The position numbers and the translations under genes are program-made. Source: Ptiloglossa arizonensis (Eukaryota > Arthropoda > Insecta > Hymenoptera > Colletidae). From it: a stretch of DNA of 64,000 bases. This document shows positions 31,796 through 45,353 of the stretch, one piece after another; position 1 is the stretch's first letter, and every line of letters starts with the position of its first letter. The notes beneath the pieces were generated by a model that was not told where the DNA came from, did not search any database, and was given only the letters and a program-made list of their open reading frames with translations. Location: assembly GCF_051014685.1 (NCBI RefSeq), contig NW_027479411.1, positions 1 to 64,000 on the forward strand, written 5' to 3'.

Positions 31796-34700
31796 ATGCG
31801 TTATTCGCTATACGTCATGCGTTATACGATATACGTTATGCGTTATAGGATATATGTTATACGTCTTACGTTCTTCGTTATACGTTCTTCGTTACACGTT
31901 ATACGTTATACGTTATACGTTATACGTTATACGTTATACGTTATACGTTATACGTTATACGTTATACGTTATACGTTATACGTTATACGTTATACGTTAT
32001 ACGTTATACGTTATACGTTATACGTTATACGTTATACGTTATACGTTATACGTTATACGTTATACGTTATACGTTATACGTTATACGTTATACGTTATAC
32101 GTTATACGTTATACGTTATACGTTATACGTTATACGTTATACGTTATACGTTATACGTTATAGGTTATACGTTATACGTGATAAGTCATACGTTATACGT
32201 TATACGTTATACGTTATACGTTATACGTTATACGTTATACGTTATACGTTATACGTTATACGTTATGCGTTATTCGCTATACGTTATGCGTTATAGGATA
32301 TATGTTATACGTTTTACGTCCTTCGTTATACGTTCTTCGTTACACGTTATACGTTATACGTTATACGTTATACGTTATACGTTATACGTTATACGTTATA
32401 CGTTATACGTTATACGTTATACGTTATACGTTATACGTTATACGTTATACGTTATACGTTATACGTTATAGGTTATACGTTATACGTTATACGTTATACC
32501 CTATACGTTATACGTTATACGTTATACGTTATACGTTATACGTTATACGTTATACGTTATACGTTAAACGTTATACGTTATACGTTATACGTTATACGAT
32601 ATACGTTATACGTTATACGTTATACGTTATACGTTATACGTTATACGTCATACGTTGTACGTTATACGTTATACGTTATACGTTATACGTTATACGTTAT
32701 ACGTTATACGTTATACGTTATACGTTATACGTTATACGTTATACGTTATACGTTATACGTTATACGTTAAACGTTATACGTTATACGTTATACGTTATAC
32801 GTTATACGTTATACGTTATACGTTATACGTTATACGTTATACGTTATACGTTATACGTTATACGTTATACGTTATACGTTATACGTTATGCGTTATTCGC
32901 TATACGTTATGCGTTATACGATATACGTTATGAGTTATAGGATATATGTTATACGTTTTACGTTCTTCGTTATACGTTCTTCGTTACACGTTATACGTTA
33001 TACGTTATACGTTATACGTTACACGTTATACGTTATACGTAATATGTAATACGTCATATGTTTTACGTTATACGTTATACGTTATACGTTTCTACGTTAT
33101 ACGTTATGCGTCATACGTTATACGTTATACGTTATACGTTATACGTTATACGTTATAGGTTATACGTTATACGTTATACGTTACACGTTATAGGTTGTAC
33201 GTTATACGTTATACGTTATACGTTATACGTTATGCGTTATACGTTATACGTTATACGTTATACGTTATACGTTATACGTTATACGTTATACGTTATACGT
33301 TATAGGTTATACGTTATACGTTATACGTTACACGTTATAGGTTGTACGTTATACGTTATACGTTATACGTTATACGTTATGCGTTATACGTTATACGTTA
33401 TACGTTATACGTTATACGTTATACGTTATACGTTATACGTTATACGTTATACGTTATACGTTATACGTTATACCCTATACGTTATACGTTATACGTTATA
33501 CGTTATACGTTATACGTTATACGTTATACGTTATACGTTATACGTTATACGTTATACGTTATACGTTATACGTTATACGTTATACGCTATACGTTATACG
33601 TTATACGTTATACGTTATACGTTATACGTTATACGTTATACGTTATACGTTATACGTTACACGCTATACGTTAGACGTTATACGTTATACGTTATACGTT
33701 ATACGTTATACGTTATACGTTATACGTTATACCCTATACGTTATACGTTATACGTTATACGTTATACGTTATACGTTATACGTTATACGTTATACGTTAT
33801 ACGTTATACGTTATACGTTATACGTTATACGTTATACGTTTTACGTTATACGTTATACGTTATACGTTATACGTTATACGTTATACGTTATACGTTATAC
33901 GTTATACGTTATACGTTATACGTTATACGTTATGCGTTATACGTTATGCGTTATACGTTATACGTTATACGTTATACCGTCATACGTTATACGTTATACG
34001 TTACACGCTATACGTTAGACGTTATACGTTATACGTTATACGTTATACGTTATACGTTATACGTTATACGTTATACGTTATACCCTATACGTTATACGTT
34101 ATACGTTATACGTTATGCGTTATACGTTATACGTTATACGTTATACGTTATACGTTATACGTTATACGTTATACGTTATAGGTTATGCGTTATACGTTAT
34201 ACGTTATACGTTAAACGTTATACGTTATACGTTATACGTTATACGTTATACGTTATACGTTATACGTTATACGTTATGCGTTATACGTTATGCGTTATAC
34301 GTTATACGTTATACGTTATACCGTCATACGTTATACGTTATACGTTACACGCTATACGTTAGACGTTATACGTTATACGTTATACGTTATACGTTATACG
34401 TTATACGTTATACGTTATACCCTATACGTTATACGTTATACGTTATACGTTATACGTTATACGTTATACGTTATACGTTATACGTTATACGTTATACGTT
34501 ATACGTTATACGTTATACGTTATACGTTATACGTTATACGTTATACGTTATACGTTATACGTTATACGTTATACGTTATACGTTATACGTTATACGTTAT
34601 ACGTTATACGTTATACGTTATACGTTATAAGTTATACGTTATACGTTATACGTTATACGTTATACGTTATACGTTATACGTTATACGTTATGCGTTATTC

Positions 34701-35354
34701 GCTATACGTTATGCGTTATACGATATACGTTATGCGTTATAGGATATATGTTATACGTCTTACGTTCTTCGTTATACGTTCTTCGCTACACGTTATACGT
34801 TATACGTTATACGTTATACGTTATACGTTATACCTTATACGTTATACGTTATACGTTATACGTTATACGTTATACGTTATACGTTATACGTTATACGTTA
34901 TACGTTATAGGTTATACGTTACACGTTATACGTTATACCCTATACGTTATACGTTATACGTTATACGTTATACGTTATACGTTATACGTTATACGTTATA
35001 CGTTATACGATATACGTTATACGTTATACGTTATACGTTATACGTTATACGTTATACGTTATACGTTATACGTTATACGTTATACGTTATACGTTATAAG
35101 TTATACGTTATACGTTATACGTTATGCGTTATTCGCTATACGTCATGCGTTATACGATATACGTTATGCGTTATAGGATATATGTTATACGTTTTACGTT
35201 CTTCGTTATACGTTCTTCGTTACACGTTATACGTTATACGTTATACGTTATACGTTATACGTTTTACGTTATACGTTATACGTTATACGTTATACGTTAT
35301 ACGTTATACGTTATACGTTATACGTTATACGTTATACGTTATACGTTATACGTT
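31796..35354 (+). repeat. Zone II higher-order repeat, copy 2 (3,559 bp)
   Basis: M blocks at 31854, 32302, 32946, 34748 and 35182. The 8-bp units are at 33,091 (TCTACGTT), 33,974 and 34,318 (ATACCGTC). The distances from the ATGAGTT block to the first two of these (145 and 1,028 bp) are identical to those from 30066 in copy 1. The gap between the two ATACCGTC units is 344 bp here and 337 bp in copy 1, a difference of exactly one heptamer. Confidence 0.85.
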
Positions 35355-36720
35355 ATGCGTTATTCGCTATACGTCATGCGTTATACGATATACGTTATGC
35401 GTTATAGGATATATGTTATACGTTTTACGTTCTTCGTTATACGTTCTTCGTTACACGTTATACGTTATACGTTATACGTTATACGTTATACGTTATACGT
35501 TATACGTTATACGTTATACGTTATACGTTATACGTTATACGTTATACGTTATACGTTATACGTTATACGTTATACGTTATACGTTATACGTTATACGTTA
35601 TACGTTATACGTTATACGTTATACGTTATACGTTATACGTTATACGTTATACGTTATACGTTATACGTTATACGTTATACGTTATACGTTATACGTTATA
35701 CGTTATACGTTATACGTTATAGGTTATACGTTATACGTGATAAGTCATACGTTATACGTTATACGTTATACGTTATACGTTATACGTTATACGTTATACG
35801 TTATACGTTATACGTTATACGTTATGCGTTATTCGCTATACGTTATGCGTTATAGGATATATGTTATACGTTTTACGTCCTTCGTTATACGTTCTTCGTT
35901 ACACGTTATACGTTATACGTTATACGTTATACGTTATACGTTATACGTTATACGTTATACGTTATACGTTATACGTTATACGTTATACGTTATACGTTAT
36001 ACGTTATACGTTATACGTTATACGTTATACGTTATAGGTTATACGTTATACGTTATACGTTATACCCTATACGTTATACGTTATACGTTATACGTTATAC
36101 GTTATACGTTATACGTTATACGTTATACGTTAAACGTTATACGTTATACGTTATACGTTATACGATATACGTTATACGTTATACGTTATACGTTATACGT
36201 TATACGTTATACGTCATACGTTGTACGTTATACGTTATACGTTATACGTTATACGTTATACGTTATACGTTATACGTTATACGTTATACGTTATACGTTA
36301 TACGTTATACGTTATACGTTATACGTTATACGTTAAACGTTATACGTTATACGTTATACGTTATACGTTATACGTTATACGTTATACGTTATACGTTATA
36401 CGTTATACGTTATACGTTATACGTTATACGTTATACGTTATACGTTATGCGTTATTCGCTATACGTTATGCGTTATACGATATACGTTATGAGTTATAGG
36501 ATATATGTTATACGTTTTACGTTCTTCGTTATACGTTCTTCGTTACACGTTATACGTTATACGTTATACGTTATACGTTACACGTTATACGTTATACGTA
36601 ATATGTAATACGTCATATGTTTTACGTTATACGTTATACGTTATACGTTATACGTTATACGTTATACGTTATACGTTATACGTTATAGGTTATACGATAT
36701 ACGTTATACGTTATACGTTA
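35355..36720 (+). repeat. Zone II higher-order repeat, copy 3 (partial)
   Basis: M blocks at 35413, 35861 and 36505 repeat the start of copies 1 and 2, again with 1,092 bp between first and third. After 36505 the order follows copy 1 (block B, then ATAGGTTATACGATATACG near 36,682, as near 29,533) and then departs from it. This copy contains the last GTGATAAGTCAT in the window (35,737-35,748). Confidence 0.8.
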
Positions 36721-37949
36721 TACGTTATACGTTATACGTTATACGTTATACGTTATACGTTATACGTTATACGTTATACGTTATACGTTATACGTTATAC
36801 GTTATACGTTATACGTTATACGTTATACGTTATACGTTATACGTTATACGTTATACGTTATACGTTAAACGTTATACGTTATACGTTATACGTTATACGT
36901 TATACGTTATACGTTATACGTTATACGTTATACGTTATACGTCATACGTTATACGATATACGTTATACGTTATACGTTACACGTCATACGATATACGTTA
37001 TACGTTATACGTTATACGTTATACGTTATACGTTATGCGTTATTCGCTATACGTTATGCGTTATACGATATACGTTATGCGTTATAGGATATATGTTATA
37101 CGTTTTACGTTCTTCGTTATACGTTATTCGTTACACGTTATATGTTATACGTTATACGTTATACGTTATACCTTATACGTTATACGTTATACGTTATACG
37201 TTATACGTTATACGTTATACGTTATACGTTATACGTTATACGTTATAGGTTATACGTTATACGTTATACGTTATACGTTATACGTTATACGTTATGCGTT
37301 ATACGTTATACGTTAGACGTTATACGTTATACGTTAGACGTTATACGTTATACGTTATACGTTATACGTTATACGTTATACGTTATGCGTTATTCGCTAT
37401 ACGTTATGCGTTATACGATATACGTTATGCGTTATAGGATATATGTTATACGTTTTACGTTCTTCGTTATACGTTCTTCGTTACACGTTATACGTTATAC
37501 GTTATACGTTATACGTTATACGTTATACGTTATACGTTACACGTTATACGTTACACGTTATACGTTATACGTTATACGTTAGACGTTATACGTTATACGT
37601 TATACGTTATACGTTATACGTTATACGTTATACGTTATACGTTATACGTTATACGTTATACGTTATACGTTATACGTTATACGTTATACGTTATACGTTA
37701 TACGTTATACGTTATACGTTATACGTTATACGTTATACGTTATACGTTATACGTTATACGTTATACGTTATACGTTATACGTTATACGTTATACGTTATA
37801 CGTTATACGTTATACGTTATACGTTATACGTTATACGTTATACGTTATACGTTATACGTTATACGTTATACGTTATACGTTATACGTTATACGTTATACG
37901 TTATACGTTATACGTTATACGTTATACGTTATACGTTATACGTTATACG

Positions 37950-38040
37950 TTATACGTTATTCGTTATACGTTATGCGTTATACGTTATGCGTTATACGTT
38001 ATGCGTCATACGTTATGCGTTATACGTTATGCGTTATACG
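37950..38040 (+). repeat. 14-bp dimer run ATGCGTT/ATACGTT
   Basis: After an ATTCGTT unit, ATGCGTT alternates with the consensus unit about five times, with one TGCGTCATACG exception in the middle. The period is therefore 14 bp rather than 7. The mirrored copy in the left arm is at about 3,990-4,085 (CGCATAACGTATAA repeats). Shorter two-member versions (ATGCGTT, ATACGTT, ATGCGTT) are common in the array, for example near 41,695, 42,660 and 49,195. Confidence 0.75.
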
Positions 38041-40049
38041 TTATACGTTATACGTTATACGTTATACGTTATACGTTATACGTTATACGTTATGCGTTAT
38101 TCGCTATACGTTATGCGTTATACGATATACGTTATGCGTTATAGGATATATGTTATACGTTTTACGTTCTTCGTTATACGTTCTTCGTTACACGTTACAC
38201 GTTATACGTTATACGTTATACGTTATACGTTATACGTAATATGTAATACGTCATATGTTTTACGTTATACGTTATACGTTATACGTTATACGTTATACGT
38301 TATACGTTATATGTTATACGTTATACGTTATACGTTATACGTTATACGTTATACGTAATACGTTATAGGTTATACGTTATACGTTATACGTTATACGTTA
38401 TACGTTATACGTTATACGTTATACGTTATACGTTATACGTTATACGTTATACGTTATACGTTATACGTTATACGTTATACGTTATACGTTATACGTTATA
38501 CGTTATACGTTATACGTTATACGTTATACGTTATAAGTTATACGTTATACGTTATACGTTATACGTTATACGTTATACGTTATACGTTATACGTTATACG
38601 TTATACGTTATACGTTAGACGTTATACGTTATACGTTATACGTTATACGTTATACGTTATACGTTATACGTTATACGTTATACGTTATGCGTTATACGTT
38701 ATACGTTATATGTTATGCGTTATACGTTATACGTTATACGTTATACGTTATACGTTATACGTTATACGTTATACGTTATACGTTATACGTTATACGTTAT
38801 ACGTTATACGTTATGCGTTATTCGCTATACGTTATGCGTTATACGATATACGTTATGCGTTGTAGGATATATGTTATACGTTTTACGTTCTTCGTTATAC
38901 GTTCTTCGTTACACGTTATACGTTATACGTTATACGTTATACGTTATACGTTATACGTTATACGTTATACGTTATACGTAATATGTAATACGTCATATGT
39001 TTTACGTTATACGTTATACGTTATACGTTATACGTTATACGTTATACGTTATACGTTATACGTTACACGTTATACGTTATACGTTATACGTTATACGTTA
39101 TACGTTATACGTTATACGTTATACGTTATACGTTATACGTTAAACGTTATACGTTATACGTTATACGTTATACGTTATACGTTATACGTTATGCGTTATA
39201 CGTTATGCGTTATACGTTATACGTTATACGTTATACCGTCATACGTTATACGTTATACGTTACACGCTATACGTTAGACGTTATACGTTATACGTTATAC
39301 GTTATACGTTATACGTTATACGTTATACGTTATACCCTATACGTTATACGTTATACGTTATACGTTATACGTTATACGTTATACGTTATACGTTATACGT
39401 TATACGTTATACGTTATACGTTATACGTTATACGTTATACGTTATACGTTATACGTTATACGTTATACGTTATACGTTATACGTTATACGTTATACGTTA
39501 TACGTTATACGTTATACGTTATACGTTATACGTTATACGTTATACGTTATACGTTATACGTTATACGTTATACGTTATACGTTATACGTTATACGTTATA
39601 CGTTATACGTTATACGTTATGCGTTATTCGCTATACGTTATGCGTTATACGATATACGTTATGCGTTATAGGATATATGTTATACGTCTTACGTTCTTCG
39701 TTATACGTTCTTCGCTACACGTTATACGTTAAACGTTATACGTTATACGTTATACGTTATACCTTATACGTTATACGTTATACGTTATACGTTATACGTT
39801 ATACGTTATACGTTATACGTTATACGTTATACGTTATACGTTATAGGTTATACGTTACACGTTATACGTTATACCCTATACGTTATACGTTATACGTTAT
39901 ACGTTATACGTTATACGTTATACGTTATACGTTATACGTTATACGATATACGTTATACGTTATACGTTATACGTTATACGTTATACGTTATACGTTATAC
40001 GTTATACGTTATACGTTATACGTTATACGTTATACGTTATACGTTATAC

Positions 40050-40154
40050 GTTATACGTTATGCGTTATTCGCTATACGTCATGCGTTATACGATATACGT
40101 TATGCGTTATAGGATATACGTTCTTCGTTATACGTTCTTCGTTACACGTTATAC
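40050..40154 (+). repeat. Block M copy with a 14-bp internal deletion
   Basis: At about 40,110 the block goes from ATAGGAT straight to an ACGTTCTTCG continuation. The ATATGTT/ATACGTT/TTACGTT stretch is shortened by 14 bp, that is two heptamers. Its homologues at 45,146, 47,626 and 54,138 are complete. So is its mirror partner in the left arm (about 1,862-1,920), identified by order and by the shared GTCATGCG / GCATGACG variant. Confidence 0.8.
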
Positions 40155-40325
40155 GTTATACGTTATACGTTATACGTTATACGTTATACGTTATACGTTA
40201 TACGTTATACGTTATACGTTATACGTTATACGTTATACGTTATACGTTATACGTTATACGTTATACGTTATACGTTATACGTTATACGTTATACGTTATA
40301 CGTTATACGTTATACGTTATACGTT

Positions 40326-42839
40326 ATGCGTTATTCGCTATACGTTATGCGTTATACGATATACGTTATGAGTTATAGGATATATGTTATACGTTTTACG
40401 TTCTTCGTTATACGTTCTTCGTTACACGTTATACGTTATACGTTATACGTTATACGTTATACGTTATACGTTATACGTAATATGTAATACGTCATATGTT
40501 TTACGTTATACGTTATACGTTATACGTTATACGTTATACGTTATACGTTATACGTTATACGTTATACGTTATACGTTATACGTTATAGGTTATACGTTAT
40601 ACGTTATACGTTATACGTTATACGTTATACGTTATACGTTATACGTTATACGTTATACGTTATACGTTATACGTTACACGTTATACGTTATACGTTATAC
40701 GTTATACGTTATACGTTATACGTTATACGTAATACGTTATAGGTTATACGCTTATACGTTATACGTTATACGTTATACGTTATACGTTATACGTTATACG
40801 TTATACGTTATACGTTATACGTTATACGTTATACGTTATACGTTATACGTTATACGTTATACGTTATACGTTATACGTTATACGTTATACGTTATACGTT
40901 ATACGTTATACGTTATACGTTATACGTTATACGTTATACGTTATACGTTATACGTTATACGTTATACGTTATACGTTATACGTTATACGTTATACGTTAT
41001 ACGATATACGTTATACGTTATAAGTTATACGTTATACGTTATACGTTATACGTTATACGTTATACGTTATACGTTATGCGTTATTCGCTATACGTTATGC
41101 GTTATACGATATACGTTATGCGTTATTCGCTATACGTTATGCGTTATACGATATACGTTATGCGTTATAGGATATATGTTATACGTTTTACGTTCTCCGT
41201 TATACGTGCTTCGTTACACGTTATACGTTATACGTTATACGTTATACGTTATACGTTATACGTTATTCGTTATACGTTATACGTTATACGTTATACGTTA
41301 TACGTTATACGTTATACGTTATACGTTATACGTTATACGTTATACGTTATACGTTATACGTTATACGTTATACGTTATACGTTATACGTTATACGTTATA
41401 CGTTATACGTTATACGTTATACGTTATACGTTATACGTTATACGTTATACGTTATACGTTATACGTTATACGTTATACGTTATACGTTATACGTTATACG
41501 TTATAAGTTATACGTTATACGTTATACGTTATACGTTATACGTTATACGTTATACGTTATACGTTATGCGTTATTCGCTATACGTTATGCGTTATACGAT
41601 ATACGTTATGCGTTATAGGATATATGTTATACGTTTTACGTTCTTCGTTATACGTTCTTCGTTACACGTTATACGTTATACGTTATACGTTATGCGTTAT
41701 ACGTTATGCGTTATACGTTATACGTAATACGTTATAGGTTATACGTTATACGTTATACGTTATACGTTATACGTTATACGTTATACGTTATACGTTATGC
41801 GTTATTCGCTATACGTTATGCGTTATACGATATACGTTATGCGTTATAGGATATATGTTATACGTTTTACGTTCTTCGTTATACGTGCTTCGTTACACGT
41901 TATACGTTATACGTTATACGTTATACGTTATACGTTATACGTTATACGTTATACGTTATACGTTATACGTTATACGTTATACGTTATACGTTATACGTTA
42001 TACGTTATACGTTATACGTTATACGTTATACGTTATACGTTATACGTTATACGATATACGTTATACGTTATAAGTTATACGTTATACGTTATACGTTATA
42101 CGTTATACGTTATACGTTATACGTTATGCGTTATTCGCTATACGTTATGCGTTATACGATATACGTTATGCGTTATTCGCTATACGTTATGCGTTATACG
42201 ATATACGTTATGCGTTATAGGATATATGTTATACGTTTTACGTTCTTCGTTATACGTGCTTCGTTACACGTTATACGTTATACGTTATACGTTATACGTT
42301 ATACGTTATACGTTATACGTTATACGTTATACGTTATACGTTATACGTTATACGTTATACGTTATACGTTATACGTTATACGTTATACGTTATACGTTAT
42401 ACGTTATACGTTATACGTTATACGTTATACGTTATACCTTATACGTTATACGTTATACGTTATACGTTATACGTTATAAGTTATACGTTATACGTTATAC
42501 GTTATACGTTATACGTTATACGTTATACGTTATGCGTTATTCGCTATACGTTATGCGTTATACGATATACGTTATGCGTTATAGGATATATGTTATACGT
42601 TTTACGTTCTTCGTTATACGTTCTTCGTTACACGTTATACGTTATACGTTATACGTTATGCGTTATACGTTATGCGTTATACGTTATACGTAATACGTTA
42701 TAGGTTATACGTTATACGTTATACGTTATACGTTATACGTTACACGTTATACGTTATACGTTATACGTTATACGTTATACGTTATACGTTCTACGTTATA
42801 CGTTATACGTTATACGTTATACGTTATACGTTATACGTT
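40326..42839 (+). repeat. Module X copy 1 (2,514 bp)
   Basis: Starts with an ATGAGTT-type M block (40384) and block B. The 8-bp unit ATACGCTT is at 40,746, and further M blocks are at 41176, 41624, 41855, 42226 and 42590. The blocks at 41176 and 42226 have a doubled 42-bp head (six heptamers repeated). Several copies carry the GTGCTTC subtype. The block at 41176 uniquely has TTCTCCG instead of TTCTTCG. Confidence 0.85.
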
Positions 42840-45353
42840 ATGCGTTATTCGCTATACGTTATGCGTTATACGATATACGTTATGAGTTATAGGATATATG
42901 TTATACGTTTTACGTTCTTCGTTATACGTTCTTCGTTACACGTTATACGTTATACGTTATACGTTATACGTTATACGTTATACGTTATACGTAATATGTA
43001 ATACGTCATATGTTTTACGTTATACGTTATACGTTATACGTTATACGTTATACGTTATACGTTATACGTTATACCTTATACGTTATACGTTATACGTTAT
43101 ACGTTATACGTTATACGTTATACGTTATACGTTATACGTTATACGTTATACGTTATACGTTATACGTTATACGTTACACGTTATACGTTATACGTTATAC
43201 GTTATACGTTATACGTTATACGTAATACGTTATAGGTTATACGTTATACGTTATACGTTATACGTTATACGTTATACGTTATACGTTATACGTTATACGT
43301 TATACGTTATACGTTATACGTTATACGTTATACGTTATACGTTATACGTTATACGTTATACGTTATACGTTATACGTTATACGTTATACGTTATACGTTA
43401 TACGTTATACGTTATACGTTATACGTTATACGTTATACGTTATACGTTATACGTTATACGTTATACGTTATACGTTATACGTTATACGTCATACGTTATA
43501 CGATATACGTTATACGTTATACGTTACACGTCATACGATATACGTTATACGTTATACGTTATACGTTATACGTTATACGTTATACGTTATACGTTATACG
43601 TTATACGTTATACGTTATACGTTATACGTTATACGTTATACGTTATACGTTATACGTTACAAGTTATACGTTATACGTTATACGTTATACGTTATACGTT
43701 ATACGTTATACGTTATGCGTTATTCGCTATACGTTATGCGTTATACGATATACGTTATGCGTTATAGGATATATGTTATACGTTTTACGTTCTTCGTTAT
43801 ACGTTCTTCGTTACACGTTATACGTTATACGTTATACGTTATGCGTTATACGTTATGCGTTATACGTTATACGTAATACGTTATAGGTTATACGTTATAC
43901 GTTATACGTTATACGTTATACGTTATACGTTATACGTTATACGTTATACGTTATACGTTATACGTTATACGTTATACGTTATACGTAATATGTAATACGT
44001 CATATGTTTTACGTTATACGTTATACGTTATACGTTATACGTTATACGTTATACGTTATACGTTATACGTTACACGTTATACGTTATACGTTATACGTTA
44101 TACGTTATACGTTATACGTTATACGTTATACGTTATACGTTATACGTTAAACGTTATACGTTATACGTTATACGTTATACGTTATACGTTATACGTTATG
44201 CGTTATACGTTATGCGTTATACGTTATACGTTATACGTTATACCGTCATACGTTATACGTTATACGTTACACGCTATACGTTAGACGTTATACGTTATAC
44301 GTTATACGTTATACGTTATACGTTATACGTTATACCCTATACGTTATACGTTATACGTTATACGTTATACGTTATACGTTATACGTTATACGTTATACGT
44401 TATACGTTATACGTTATACGTTATACGTTATACGTTATACGTTATACGTTATACGTTATACGTTATACGTTATACGTTATACGTTATACGTTATACGTTA
44501 TACGTTATACGTTATACGTTATACGTTATACGTTATACGTTATACGTTATACGTTATACGTTATACGTTATACGTTATACGTTATACGTTATACGTTATA
44601 CGTTATACGTTATACGTTATACGTTATACGTTATACGTTATGCGTTATTCGCTATACGTTATGCGTTATACGATATACGTTATGCGTTATAGGATATATG
44701 TTATACGTCTTACGTTCTTCGTTATACGTTCTTCGCTACACGTTATACGTTAAACGTTATACGTTATACGTTATACGTTATACCTTATACGTTATACGTT
44801 ATACGTTATACGTTATACGTTATACGTTATACGTTATACGTTATACGTTATACGTTATACGTTATACGTTATAGGTTATACGTTACACGTTATACGTTAT
44901 ACCCTATACGTTATACGTTATACGTTATACGTTATACGTTATACGTTATACGTTATACGTTATACGTTATACGATATACGTTATACGTTATACGTTATAC
45001 GTTATACGTTATACGTTATACGTTATACGTTATACGTTATACGTTATACGTTATACGTTATACGTTATACGTTATACGTTATACGTTATGCGTTATTCGC
45101 TATACGTCATGCGTTATACGATATACGTTATGCGTTATAGGATATATGTTATACGTTTTACGTTCTTCGTTATACGTTCTTCGTTACACGTTATACGTTA
45201 TACGTTATACGTTATACGTTATACGTTATACGTTATACGTTATACGTTATACGTTATACGTTATACGTTATACGTTATACGTTATACGTTATACGTTATA
45301 CGTTATACGTTATACGTTATACGTTATACGTTATACGTTATACGTTATACGTT
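42840..45353 (+). repeat. Module Y, long form (2,514 bp)
   Basis: Starts with an ATGAGTT-type M block (42898) and block B. An ATACCTT unit follows near 43,073, then the pair GTCATACGTTATACGATATACG / ACACGTCATACGATATACG near 43,490-43,540 and ACAAGTT near 43,660. M blocks follow at 43773, 44698 (TCTTACG subtype) and 45146, with the 8-bp ATACCGTC at 44,240. The second half carries material that the short Y modules lack. Confidence 0.82.

Larger units (their letters stand above)
36721..40325 (+). repeat. Zone III: irregular transition segment
   Basis: M blocks at 37093, 37443, 38150, 38871 and 39677, plus a shortened one near 40,110. There is one 8-bp ATACCGTC unit at 39,233. This segment also has the longest pure consensus run I noticed (about 37,580-37,950). 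No clear higher-order period is visible here. Parts of it reappear downstream: the stretch around 38,871-39,677 resembles 52,891-53,704. Confidence 0.7.
1..42040. repeat. Giant inverted repeat, arms about 21 kb, no spacer
   Basis: Rare variants recur in mirrored order around 21,049/21,050. ATGACTTATCAC at 20,631-20,642 pairs with GTGATAAGTCAT at 21,455-21,466 (midpoint 21,048.5). The copies at 19,656 and 22,428 give 21,047.5, and those at 6,298 and 35,737 give 21,023. The unusual GGAGAAC in the M block near 808 pairs with GTTCTCC near 41,197. The GAAGCAC near 156 pairs with GTGCTTC near 41,887. The slow drift of the midpoint reflects a net gain of some 50-95 bp in the left arm from indels. 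Arm order is identical for 27 of 27 M blocks. The inverted repeat may be an assembly or read artefact rather than a chromosomal structure. Confidence 0.93.
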
